Below are positions 15,245 through 22,927 of a stretch of DNA of 56,866 nt, piece by piece; the stretch's first letter is position 1; each line of letters starts with the position of its first letter. The stretch lies in contig JBJMNK010000158.1 of NCBI GenBank assembly GCA_045804265.1, forward strand, positions 1-56,866. Direction: 5' to 3'. The stretch is from JABFXC01 sp045804265 (GTDB lineage Bacteria > Gemmatimonadota > Gemmatimonadetes > Gemmatimonadales > Gemmatimonadaceae). The notes below the pieces were generated by a model, which worked only from the letters and a program-made list of their open reading frames with translations, did no database searches and was not told the origin of the DNA. The translations under genes and the position numbers were made by a program.

Positions 15245-15502
15245 TCAGAGCTCCACGAGCTTGTAGATGCGCCGCGGATCCACTATCGGCTCCGGAGCGG
15301 CGGCGTGTGCGGCGGTGAGGGTGGCGCTGTCGGGCGCCTCGAAGAACTCGAGGAATGCCCCGGCCAGCCCTTCCTCCTCGAAGGCGGAGAAGGTGCAGTT
15401 GGCGCGCTTGTAGTAATCGCGTTTGGCGCGCAGGCGCTCGAGATAGCTCTTCCGTTCCTGCGGGGGAACGATCTTGCGGTGCATCGTCAGTACGCGAGGC
15501 AT
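15245..15502 (-). CDS. small hypothetical protein
   Basis: An 85-residue protein, rich in basic residues at the start (RKIVPPQERKSYLERLRAKR) and with an acidic centre (AFEEEGLAGAFLEFFEAPD). It looks like a small cytoplasmic protein with two helices and an extended tail. ATG 15502 lies 2 bases after the E2 stop, so it is translated with the dehydrogenase genes. Function unknown. Confidence 0.6.
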   Translation of the reverse strand: MPRVLTMHRKIVPPQERKSYLERLRAKRDYYKRANCTFSAFEEEGLAGAFLEFFEAPDSATLTAAHAAAPEPIVDPRRIYKLVEL

Positions 15503-15504
15503 GA

Positions 15505-16872
15505 TCAGAGCGCGGTCTCGGGAAACGATTCGAGGGTCTTCTTGACGTCGGCCATGAAGCGGTCCGCGTCGGCGCCATCGACGATGCGGTGATCGAACGA
15601 GATGGAGAAGTAGGCGCAGGTCCGGATGGCGATGGTGTCCTCCCCGTCGGCGCCGGTGATCACCTTGGCGCGCTTCTCGATCGCACCGAGCCCCATGATG
15701 GCGGCGGTGCCTAACGGGATGATCGGCGTGCCCATGAGCGAGCCGAAGACGCCCGGGTTGGTGATGGTGAAGGTCGCGTTCTGCACTTCGGCCGGCTGGA
15801 GCTTCTTGGCGCGGGCGCGGGCAGCGAGGTCGTTCACCTGCTTGGTGAGCCCGCTGATCGAGAGGTTGTCGGCGCCCTTCACCACGGGGACGATGAGCCC
15901 CCAGTCGACGGCGACGGCGATGCCGATGTTGTACTGCTTGCGGTAGATCACGTTGCGACCGTCGTGGGCCGCGTTGAGCATCGGGTGCTTCTTGAGGCAG
16001 TCGGTGACCGCCTTGATGACGAACGGGAGGAAGGTCAGCTTCTCGCCGGTCTGCTGCTCGAAGGCTGTGCGCTGCTTCGCCCGGATGCGGGCGACACGCG
16101 TGAGGTCGACCTCGAAGAACGAGGTGACGTGCGCCGCGTGACGGCGCGCGTTGACCATGTGCTCGCTCGTGAGCGCGCGGATCTTCGACATCGGCTCGAC
16201 GACGTCGCCGTCCCAGCCGGTGGGGAGCGGATATCCGGCGTCGCCGGTGGGGGCGAACGTCGGAGCGTTAGGCAGGCGGCGGGTGCCGCCGTTCTCGAGC
16301 GCCTGCATGATGTCGCGCTTGGTGACGCGGCCGGCGAGACCGGAGCCGCTCAACGCGGCGATCTCGATGCCGTGCTCGGCGGCGATCTTGCGGACGAGGG
16401 GTGACGACTTCGTGCGGAGGCGTCCTTCCAGAGTGGAAGCCGCGGCGGTTCCCGAGGGAATCGCGGGCGATGGAGCGGTTGCCGCGGCGTTGGAAGGGTG
16501 AGGGGACGAAGGGCTCGCCGGTGCAGATTGTGTTTGGGGGGGGGCCCCCGCAGCAACCGCCGCCTTCGCGCCGTTCCCGGCTGCCGCGCCGCTTCCCGTC
16601 CCCTCGCTCGCGCCACCCACCGCTGCGCCCTTCGTCGTCTCGATCCGCGCGACGATCGTCTGCACCGCGACCGTCTGCCCTTCCGTCACGACGATCTCGG
16701 CCAGCACCCCGGCGGTCGGCGCCGGAATCTCCGCGTCCACCTTGTCGGTCGAGATCTCGAACAGCGGCTCGTCACGCTTTACCGTGTCGCCCACCTTCTT
16801 GAGCCACTTCGACAGTGTGCCCTCGGCGATCGATTCTCCCATCTGCGGCATGACCACGTCGATGCGTGCCAC
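15505..16872 (-). CDS. 2-oxoacid dehydrogenase E2 component (dihydrolipoyl acyltransferase)
   Basis: The acyl-transferring core of a pyruvate, branched-chain or 2-oxoglutarate dehydrogenase complex. Domain order: one lipoyl domain (residues 1-78, lipoylated Lys44 in EISTDKVDAEI), an Ala/Pro linker, an E1/E3-binding domain (SSPLVRKIAAEHGIEIAALS, about 155-190), a second linker and the catalytic domain ending in DHRIVDGADADRF. I place the start at GTG 16872, because AAGGAG lies 8 bases upstream and the conserved sequence begins there; an ATG at 16899 is less likely. Neighbouring E1 subunits favour a pyruvate or branched-chain type. No E3 gene is nearby. Confidence 0.93.
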   Translation of the reverse strand: MARIDVVMPQMGESIAEGTLSKWLKKVGDTVKRDEPLFEISTDKVDAEIPAPTAGVLAEIVVTEGQTVAVQTIVARIETTKGAAVGGASEGTGSGAAAGNGAKAAVAAGAPPQTQSAPASPSSPHPSNAAATAPSPAIPSGTAAASTLEGRLRTKSSPLVRKIAAEHGIEIAALSGSGLAGRVTKRDIMQALENGGTRRLPNAPTFAPTGDAGYPLPTGWDGDVVEPMSKIRALTSEHMVNARRHAAHVTSFFEVDLTRVARIRAKQRTAFEQQTGEKLTFLPFVIKAVTDCLKKHPMLNAAHDGRNVIYRKQYNIGIAVAVDWGLIVPVVKGADNLSISGLTKQVNDLAARARAKKLQPAEVQNATFTITNPGVFGSLMGTPIIPLGTAAIMGLGAIEKRAKVITGADGEDTIAIRTCAYFSISFDHRIVDGADADRFMADVKKTLESFPETAL

Positions 16873-16882
16873 CGGATGCTCC

Positions 16883-17188
16883 TTATTGATCTGAGTCACG
16901 GGCCGCCGCGTCCGCGCGCAGCAGCTTGATGAAGACGACCGTCGGCAGAAGGACCGCGCCGATCGCTCCGCCTATCCCTGCATAAATCGCCCAATTCCCG
17001 CAAACTGGCAAACCCTCGGCTGGCGAGCACCGCCGCAGAAGGTCCACCGCGCGCACGAGGAGCAGCGTGATCATCCCCCCACCGAAGAATCCCACCACGA
17101 TCGTCAGGCACCCGACCATCGAGTTGCGCACTACGGGGTGAAGGGGCGGCGGCTCCGGCGCAACGCTCGACTTTTCCGGATCGGTCAC
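16883..17188 (-). CDS. small membrane protein with two transmembrane segments
   Basis: A 101-residue protein inserted between E1-beta and E2. It has a cytoplasmic Pro-rich start, two hydrophobic stretches (MVGCLTIVVGFFGGGMITLLL and the AIYAGIGGAIGAVLLPTVVF region) separated by a loop with two cysteines (RRCSPAEGLPVC), and a charged tail. GTG 17188 follows the E1-beta stop by one base. Such a gene is not a known part of 2-oxoacid dehydrogenases; its role is unknown. Confidence 0.65.
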   Translation of the reverse strand: MTDPEKSSVAPEPPPLHPVVRNSMVGCLTIVVGFFGGGMITLLLVRAVDLLRRCSPAEGLPVCGNWAIYAGIGGAIGAVLLPTVVFIKLLRADAAARDSDQ

Positions 17189-17189
17189 C

Positions 17190-18263
17190 TCAGTACTCGG
17201 CGAGCCGCCGCGCGGCGAGGACGATGTCCGCCGTCTGCGGCAGCACGTAGTCCTCGAGCGGCGGCGAGTACGGCAGCGGCACGTCCGCCGCCGTCACGCG
17301 CAGCACCGGCGCGTCGAGCCACTCGAATGCCAGCTCGTTGATGCGCGCGGTGATCTCGCCGGCGATGCCGCCGGTGCGCGTGTCCTCGTGCACGATCAGG
17401 GCGCGATTGGTCTTCTTCACCGTCGCCACGATCGCTTCGTCGTCCATCGGCAGCAGCGATCGCAGGTCGATGACTTCCACTGACAGCCCATGTTCGCGCT
17501 CGAGCGTCTCCGCCGCATCGAGTGCCTTCCACACGGTGGCGGCGTAGGTGATGATCGACAGGTCCGTCCCTTCGCGCGCGACTCGCGCCTTCCCGATCGG
17601 CACGAGATGGTCGCCGTCAGGCATGCGCTCCTTGATGCGACGGTACAGGTACTTGTGCTCGAAGAAGAGCACGCAATCCTCGTCGCGAATCGCCGACTTG
17701 ATGAGCCCTTTCGCGTCCGACGCGGTGGCTGGGTAGACGATCTTGAGTCCCGGCGTGTGCAGAAACGCCGCTTCCGGATTCTGCGAGTGGAACGGCCCCC
17801 CTCGCACGTAGCCGCCGCTCGGTCCGCGCACGACCATCGGCGTCGGCAGGAAGGCGCGGTAGCGCGCCGTCGCGACGTAGTTGGTAAGCATGTCGTACGC
17901 GCAGGAGATGAAGTCGATGAACTGCATCTCGCACACCGGGCGGAGTCCCATGTGCGCCGCGCCCGCCGCCGCGCCGACGATGGCGATCTCGCTGATCGGC
18001 GTATCGATCACGCGCTGTTCGCCGAACCTGGCCTGCAGCCCCTCGGTGACCTTGAACGCGCCCCCGTACGCGCCGATGTCCTCGCCGAGGCAGAAGACGT
18101 TGGCGTCGCGCTCCATCTCCTCGATGAGCCCGTCGCGGATCGCGTCGAGGTAGGTGATCTCCTTCCGTCCGTCTGTCGACGAAACGGAGGTGCTCTCACC
18201 CTGCTCCCCCGTCCCTCGTTGGTTCACGCCGTTAGGCGCTGCCGCCGTGCCTGCCTTACCCAT
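17190..18263 (-). CDS. 2-oxoacid dehydrogenase E1 component, beta subunit
   Basis: It forms the thiamine-diphosphate-dependent decarboxylase with E1-alpha. After an unconserved 30-residue extension, the typical sequence starts (EITYLDAIRDGLIEEMERD), followed by FCLGEDIGAYGGAFKVTEGL, RVIDTPISEIAIVGAAAGAA, VVRGPSGGYVRGGPFHSQNPE and EVIDLRSLLPMDDEAI. Length is 357 residues. ATG 18263 overlaps the E1-alpha stop by 8 bases. The sequence resembles AcoB/BkdA2/PdhB; acyl specificity cannot be fixed from sequence alone. Confidence 0.93.
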   Translation of the reverse strand: MGKAGTAAAPNGVNQRGTGEQGESTSVSSTDGRKEITYLDAIRDGLIEEMERDANVFCLGEDIGAYGGAFKVTEGLQARFGEQRVIDTPISEIAIVGAAAGAAHMGLRPVCEMQFIDFISCAYDMLTNYVATARYRAFLPTPMVVRGPSGGYVRGGPFHSQNPEAAFLHTPGLKIVYPATASDAKGLIKSAIRDEDCVLFFEHKYLYRRIKERMPDGDHLVPIGKARVAREGTDLSIITYAATVWKALDAAETLEREHGLSVEVIDLRSLLPMDDEAIVATVKKTNRALIVHEDTRTGGIAGEITARINELAFEWLDAPVLRVTAADVPLPYSPPLEDYVLPQTADIVLAARRLAEY

Positions 18264-19404
18264 CGAACGTCCCCCACCCCGCGGGCCGTTCGTGCTTCTC
18301 GACCGCGCTCTTCACACCGCTGCGGAACCAGAGCGGCTCGACGCTCTTCGGCTCGTCGTACACTCCGACCAGCGCGTCCGTCGGCTCGGGCATCGGCGAC
18401 TGCTCGGCGACGTCGGTCGCGGTGTCGATCTCCTGCTGCACGCGTGCGTCGATCGACGCCAGCTCGTCTTCGCCAACGCCGAGCTCCGAGCGAAGCTGCC
18501 GGACGTAGCGGTCGATCGGGTCATTCTCCTTCTCCCAACGCGCGGTCTCGCCGTCAGGCACGTAGGACTGGTTGTCGTGTTCGGCGTGCCCCTTCCGACG
18601 ATAGGTCATCAGCTCGATGAGGGTGACGCCGCCACCGCGCCGGGCACGCTCGACGGCGCGCTTCGTCACGTCGTACGTTGCGATCACGTCATTGCCGTCG
18701 GCGCGCTCGCCAGGAATCCCGTAGCCGGCGGCCTTGTCGACGAACTGCTTCGCGGCGGTCTGCTTCCATGTCGGCGTCGAGTAGGCGTAGCCATTGTTCT
18801 CGATGATCACCACGAGCGGGCATCGCTGCACGGCGGCGAAGTTGATCCCCTCGTGGAACGCGCCGGTGGATGTCGCGCCGTCGCCGATGTACACGAGCCC
18901 GACGCGATCCTCGCCGCGCATGCGGAACGAGAGCGTGACGCCGGCCATCACCGGCACCATGTCGCCCAGGTGCGAGATCTGGCCGATGAAGCCGCGCTCG
19001 GGACCACCGAAGTGGATGTTCAGCTCGCGACCGCGCGTCGGTGAGTCGCCCTTCGCCATGTACTGGCGGATGATCTCCGTCGGCTCGGCGCCGCGGACGA
19101 GCATCGCGCCCATGTTGCGGATGAGCGGCGAGAGGATGTCGCCCTTCGCCTTGTCGAGCGCGAAGGCGCTGCCGACCGCATCGGCCTCCTGGCCTAACGA
19201 TCGAAAGAGTCCGCCCACGACCTTCGTCTGGCGGTAGAGATTTACGAGCCGCTCCTCGAGGGAACGGGTGAGCCGCATCCAGTAGTAGAGCTCCAGCTTC
19301 TGCTCGCGGCTCAGCAGCGCGGCGGCGGATCCGCGGGCGTCGGGATCGAGCGCCTGCACTGCCGGCGCCGCGGCGGCACGGCCGCCTTTGGCGCGCGTCG
19401 CCAT
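18256..19404 (-). CDS. 2-oxoacid dehydrogenase E1 component, alpha subunit
   Basis: The thiamine-diphosphate-binding subunit. The cofactor motif GDGATSTGAFHEGINFAAV ends in the IENNGYAYS asparagine pair; phosphorylation-loop-like TYRRKGHAEHDNQSYVP and the N-terminal helix LYYWMRLTRSLEERLVNLYRQ are conserved. 382 residues from ATG 19404, which shares one base with the upstream stop (TGATG). With E1-beta and E2 downstream it forms an acyl-CoA-producing complex. Confidence 0.93.
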   Translation of the reverse strand: MATRAKGGRAAAAPAVQALDPDARGSAAALLSREQKLELYYWMRLTRSLEERLVNLYRQTKVVGGLFRSLGQEADAVGSAFALDKAKGDILSPLIRNMGAMLVRGAEPTEIIRQYMAKGDSPTRGRELNIHFGGPERGFIGQISHLGDMVPVMAGVTLSFRMRGEDRVGLVYIGDGATSTGAFHEGINFAAVQRCPLVVIIENNGYAYSTPTWKQTAAKQFVDKAAGYGIPGERADGNDVIATYDVTKRAVERARRGGGVTLIELMTYRRKGHAEHDNQSYVPDGETARWEKENDPIDRYVRQLRSELGVGEDELASIDARVQQEIDTATDVAEQSPMPEPTDALVGVYDEPKSVEPLWFRSGVKSAVEKHERPAGWGTFDG

Positions 19405-19697
19405 CAGTACGACGCTTCGAGGGTGTGCGACGGATCCTCGCGCCGGTGGCACTGGACGAAGAAGCGCTTCACGTTGCGATCGAGCCGACTCTCGCCCATC
19501 TGGTCGGTGTCGACCTCGATGAAGGTGTAGTGCCCGCCCTCGGCTCTGACGCTCACCTTCATCGAGCCTAACGGTCCGGTGAACGCCCGCGCACGGACGG
19601 CCGTCGCCGTCGTGGTGAGCCCGAGATCGCTGAAGTACTTGTCGGCCATCGCGAGGACTTCGGCGGGTGGCATGTGACTGCGATAGAAGTGACGCAT
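19404..19697 (-). CDS. small hypothetical protein upstream of E1-alpha
   Basis: A 97-residue protein (MRHFYRSHMPPAEVLAMADK at the start) with alternating beta strands in the centre (TGPLGSMKVSVRAEGGHYTF) and a charged C-terminus. It has no membrane segment or known motif; the fold could be a small START- or SRPBCC-like polypeptide, which is only a guess. Its stop overlaps the E1-alpha start, so it belongs to the dehydrogenase operon. Confidence 0.6.
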   Translation of the reverse strand: MRHFYRSHMPPAEVLAMADKYFSDLGLTTTATAVRARAFTGPLGSMKVSVRAEGGHYTFIEVDTDQMGESRLDRNVKRFFVQCHRREDPSHTLEASY

Positions 19698-19728
19698 GAT
19701 GACGGCGATTGGCCTGTCTGGATTCGTC

Positions 19729-20184
19729 TCAGGGTTCGCGCGACGCGGCTACGTCCTGCTGCCAGTCGGTCGCGCGCTCGATCTTGGTGCCGGGAAGCGT
19801 GTCGCGACGGAACTCGATTCCCACTGCCCACTGCTCGGCGGTGACGAAGCGCAGCTTCGCGGTGTAAGTACCCACCGCCGGCGCGGGCACGAAGGAATCC
19901 CACGTGCTCGTGCCGTTGATGTTGTTGGCGAAGATCCGTCCCTCGCCACCCTCGACTGGCTGCCCGTTGTCCTTGTCGATCACGGTCACGGTGTAATGGA
20001 TGTCCTCACGGGCCCGCGGCGGCATCGGGTCGGACGTGACACGGAACTCGAAGTGCTCGGAAAACGTGCGGATTTGTAATTTGCGCGGCGAACTGTCGCA
20101 GGCAGACGAAGCCAGTCCCGCCAAGGCGAGCATCGACACGGCGATGAGAGACCAGAAACGTGCCTGGCGGGATGGGCGGCTCAT
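19729..20184 (-). CDS. lipoprotein with a FixH/YtkA-like beta domain
   Basis: A 151-residue exported lipoprotein. The signal FWSLIAVSMLALAGLASSAC gives a lipid-anchored Cys at about residue 29. The rest (YTVTVIDKDNGQPVEGGEGR, GTYTAKLRFVTAEQWAVGIE) has the strand pattern of small immunoglobulin-like domains such as YtkA or FixH. I use ATG 20184 because the upstream ATG overlaps ino1. It lies 10 bases after ino1. Function unknown. Confidence 0.7.
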   Translation of the reverse strand: MSRPSRQARFWSLIAVSMLALAGLASSACDSSPRKLQIRTFSEHFEFRVTSDPMPPRAREDIHYTVTVIDKDNGQPVEGGEGRIFANNINGTSTWDSFVPAPAVGTYTAKLRFVTAEQWAVGIEFRRDTLPGTKIERATDWQQDVAASREP

Positions 20185-20194
20185 GAACGGCGTC

Positions 20195-21514
20195 CTACTC
20201 GTCGACGTGAGTGACTTGTTCTTCACCCATCATCTGACGCAACGTGTTCTTGAGCTTCGTCTGCTGGATGAAGAGGTCGTGCTCGGGCAGCAGCTGCGGC
20301 TGCGACGACATCGGGCTCTTGTAGTAGAACGACAGCCACTCCTGCACGCCCTTCATCCCGGCGCGCTGCGCGAGATCCGAGAACAGCGCCAGGTCGAGCG
20401 CGATCGGCGCGGCGAGGATCGAGTCGCGGCAGAGGAAGTTGACCTTGATCTGCATCGGGTAGCCCATCCACCCGAAGATGTCGATGTTGTCCCACCCTTC
20501 CTTGTTGTCGCCGCGCGGCGGGTAGTAGTTGATGCGCACGACGTGCGAGAAGCCCTTGTAGAGATCCGGGTACTTCTCGGGCTGCAGGATGGTGTGCAGC
20601 ACGCTGAGCTTCGACTCTTCCTTCGTCTTGAACGACGCCGGATCGTCGAGCACTTCGCCGTCGCGGTTGCCGAGAATATTCGTCGAATACCAGCCGGCGA
20701 GTCCGAGCATGCGCGCCTTGAGCCCCGGCGCGATGACGGTCTTCATCCAGGTCTGGCCGGTCTTGAAGTCCTTGCCGCTGATCGCGACGCCCTTCTCGTT
20801 CGCGAGCTGGATCAGCGCCGGGATGTCCACCGCGAGGTTCGGCGCGCCATTGCAGAAGGCGACGCCTTCCATGATGGCGGAGTACGCGTAGAGCATCGAC
20901 GGTGCGATCGCGTCGTCGTTCGCTTCCATCGCCTTCTCAAACTGCGCGAGCGTCGCGTGCTGCGGGCCGGCCTTGATGTAGATCTCGGTCGAGGCGCACC
21001 AGACGATCACGATGCGATCGAGCTTGTTCTTTTCCTTGAAGTCGCGGATGTCCTGCCGCAGTTGCTCGGCGAGGTCGCGCTTGTTCTTCCCCTTCTTGAC
21101 GTTGGTGCCGTTGATGCGCGTGACGTACTTGTTCTCGAACACCGCCGGCATCGGCTTGATCGCCTTGAGGTAGTCGGCGATCGGCTCGAGGTCGCGATCC
21201 TCGAGCACGCCGGCCTTCTTCGCGGCGGTGTACGCGTCATCGGGAATCGGGTCCCACGCCCCGAAGACGATGTCCTTCAGGTCGGCGAGCGGGACGAACT
21301 CGCGGATCAGCGGGACGCGGTTCTCGGCGCGCTTGCCGAGGCGGATCGTCGCCATCTGCGTCAGCGAGCCGACCGGCTTCGACAGTCCGCGCCTAACGCT
21401 CTCGACGCCGGCGATGAAGGTCGTCGCGACCGCGCCGAGACCGGGGGTGAGGATGCCGAGCCGCCCGGTGGCGGGACGGATTTTCGAGGGTGTACCAGTG
21501 CTTGAAGACTGCAC
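20195..21514 (-). CDS. ino1: myo-inositol-1-phosphate synthase
   Basis: Makes L-myo-inositol 1-phosphate from glucose 6-phosphate with NAD. The N-terminal nucleotide loop GILTPGLGAVATTFIAG, NILGNRDGEVLDDP, the catalytic-lysine region KSKLS-type (EESKLSVLHTIL) and the terminal CRDSILAAPIALDLALFSDL are conserved. 439 residues from GTG 21514, with GGAG upstream. The gene is 18 bases downstream of a CDP-alcohol phosphatidyltransferase, so the two probably supply inositol phospholipids. Confidence 0.95.
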   Translation of the reverse strand: MQSSSTGTPSKIRPATGRLGILTPGLGAVATTFIAGVESVRRGLSKPVGSLTQMATIRLGKRAENRVPLIREFVPLADLKDIVFGAWDPIPDDAYTAAKKAGVLEDRDLEPIADYLKAIKPMPAVFENKYVTRINGTNVKKGKNKRDLAEQLRQDIRDFKEKNKLDRIVIVWCASTEIYIKAGPQHATLAQFEKAMEANDDAIAPSMLYAYSAIMEGVAFCNGAPNLAVDIPALIQLANEKGVAISGKDFKTGQTWMKTVIAPGLKARMLGLAGWYSTNILGNRDGEVLDDPASFKTKEESKLSVLHTILQPEKYPDLYKGFSHVVRINYYPPRGDNKEGWDNIDIFGWMGYPMQIKVNFLCRDSILAAPIALDLALFSDLAQRAGMKGVQEWLSFYYKSPMSSQPQLLPEHDLFIQQTKLKNTLRQMMGEEQVTHVDE

Positions 21515-21532
21515 GAAACCGATCTCCGGAAT

Positions 21533-22240
21533 TCAGGAAGTGACGTGGCGCGAAAGCGCCTGGGGGGATGCGGCGCTGGCGGCGACCGCTTCCGCACGCT
21601 GCGGCTCGGCCGCCGGCGGGGGAGCGATCTCCTGCGTCGCGGCGTGGACGGCGATGAAACGCTGCACCACCGTGATCCACGCCGTCACGGTGAGCAGGAC
21701 TATGATGGCGGCGAGAATCCAGCCATTGAGCGCGAGCCCGAAGAACGCCTGCGGCGCGGAGAGCAGCGTCACGCGCTCCGGACGCTGCAGCACGCCGACC
21801 TTCGCGTCCACGCCGAGCGCTTCGGCACGCGCTCGCGTGTACGACGTCATGTACGCGCCGACGAGACCGAGGAGCGTGACGAGCAGCATCACATGGCTCG
21901 AGTAGCGCGGGCTGAAAGCGTAGAAGTAGACGAGCCCACCGAGCACCGCACCATCGGAGACCCTGTCGAGTGTCGAGTCGTAGAACGCGCCGAAGGTGCT
22001 GCTGCGCCCCGTGCGGCGGGCGACGGTCCCGTCGAGGACGTCGAAGAATGCGGTGAGGCCGAGGAACCAGCCGGCGGTGCGGATGTGGCCCGTCGCGTAG
22101 ATGATCCCGCCAATCACCGTGCACAGCGTCCCGATCGTGGTGATCGTATTCGGGTGGACTCGATGCCGGACCAGCCAATCCCCGATGGGACCGATGATCC
22201 GTAGATAGCCTGTCTTGATCGAGTCCCAGATTCGCTGCAT
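21533..22240 (-). CDS. CDP-alcohol phosphatidyltransferase (phosphatidylinositol-phosphate synthase-like)
   Basis: An inner-membrane enzyme that joins CDP-diacylglycerol to an alcohol. The catalytic motif D-G-x2-A-R-x8-G-x3-D-x3-D is readable as DGTVARR ... GAFYDSTLD around residues 69-92. About six hydrophobic segments follow the usual topology, plus an Ala/Pro-rich C-terminal tail that is not conserved. The neighbour ino1 makes inositol 1-phosphate, so phosphatidylinositol phosphate is the likeliest product; glycerol phosphate as acceptor is the alternative. Confidence 0.88.
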   Translation of the reverse strand: MQRIWDSIKTGYLRIIGPIGDWLVRHRVHPNTITTIGTLCTVIGGIIYATGHIRTAGWFLGLTAFFDVLDGTVARRTGRSSTFGAFYDSTLDRVSDGAVLGGLVYFYAFSPRYSSHVMLLVTLLGLVGAYMTSYTRARAEALGVDAKVGVLQRPERVTLLSAPQAFFGLALNGWILAAIIVLLTVTAWITVVQRFIAVHAATQEIAPPPAAEPQRAEAVAASAASPQALSRHVTS

Positions 22241-22314
22241 GCGTAGGGGCGCGGGGGTCCGGCTAGTGAGCGGCGCGCCGGTGAAAAGGGCGCACGCGCG
22301 CGCAGATGAACGGA

Positions 22315-22350
22315 AAATAAAAGGGCCGGAGCACCTGGCTCCGGCCCCTG
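22315..22350 (-). terminator. Rho-independent terminator after the 22413-22745 gene
   Basis: On the minus strand GGGCCGGAGC pairs with GCTCCGGCCC around a five-base loop, followed by TTTTATTTTCC. It separates the small lipoprotein from the phosphatidyltransferase. Confidence 0.88.
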
Positions 22351-22412
22351 AAACTATGCATGGCGGCGAACGCTAGCAACAGCGCCCCAACGATTTGCGC
22401 CGCTGGCGGGAA

Positions 22413-22745
22413 TTACGGAACCTGCCAGAGATACGTCCCCGAGAGGACCACGCCGGACTTGCTGTAGCTGTACTTGTCCGACATGCGAGTCGCCTTCAGC
22501 GTGACCGTCGAGCCGGACGAAATCCCCTTCACCGGAAGTGACACCGCGCTCCCGCCGCCGACCTGTCCGAGAAAGACATCCTCGCCACCGGTGTTGATGT
22601 ACACGTTCACCGGCTCGGAAAGGTTGTTCGTCACGTTCACCGCCGCGTCGGACACGGGCGTAGGCGCGGACTGCACTTCGACGGTGCGACCGCCACACGC
22701 GGCCACCGACGTCGCCAGCATCACCGCGGCAAGAATAGCTCTCAT
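22413..22745 (-). CDS. small lipoprotein
   Basis: A 110-residue lipoprotein with signal RAILAAVMLATSVAAC and lipid-anchored Cys17. The mature part (VNVTNNLSEPVNVYINTGGE, VSLPVKGISSGSTVTLKATR) is a compact beta domain. GGAGG lies 9 bases before ATG 22745. It is divergent from the GH3 gene at 22928 and ends in a strong terminator, so it is a single-gene unit. Function unknown. Confidence 0.75.
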   Translation of the reverse strand: MRAILAAVMLATSVAACGGRTVEVQSAPTPVSDAAVNVTNNLSEPVNVYINTGGEDVFLGQVGGGSAVSLPVKGISSGSTVTLKATRMSDKYSYSKSGVVLSGTYLWQVP

Positions 22746-22927
22746 GAATTTCGCCTCCAGGACGAGTTGAAAGAGTACGGCACAGCCCGGGACAATCGTG
22801 TAGTTCGGATCGTGCCCGCGCCGTGCGTCCGGCGACGGGTGCAAGACACATGCGCGGATGCGGCGAGCAGAGCGCGAGCGGGCGCCGCGATTCCCTGCGC
22901 GGCGACCGGCCAGTAACTTCCGAGCCG

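Noticed and set aside
20000..21505. 501-codon plus-strand open frame
   Set aside because: It is antisense to ino1, Arg/Val/Glu repetitive, and has no ribosome site; long antisense frames are expected at this G+C content.
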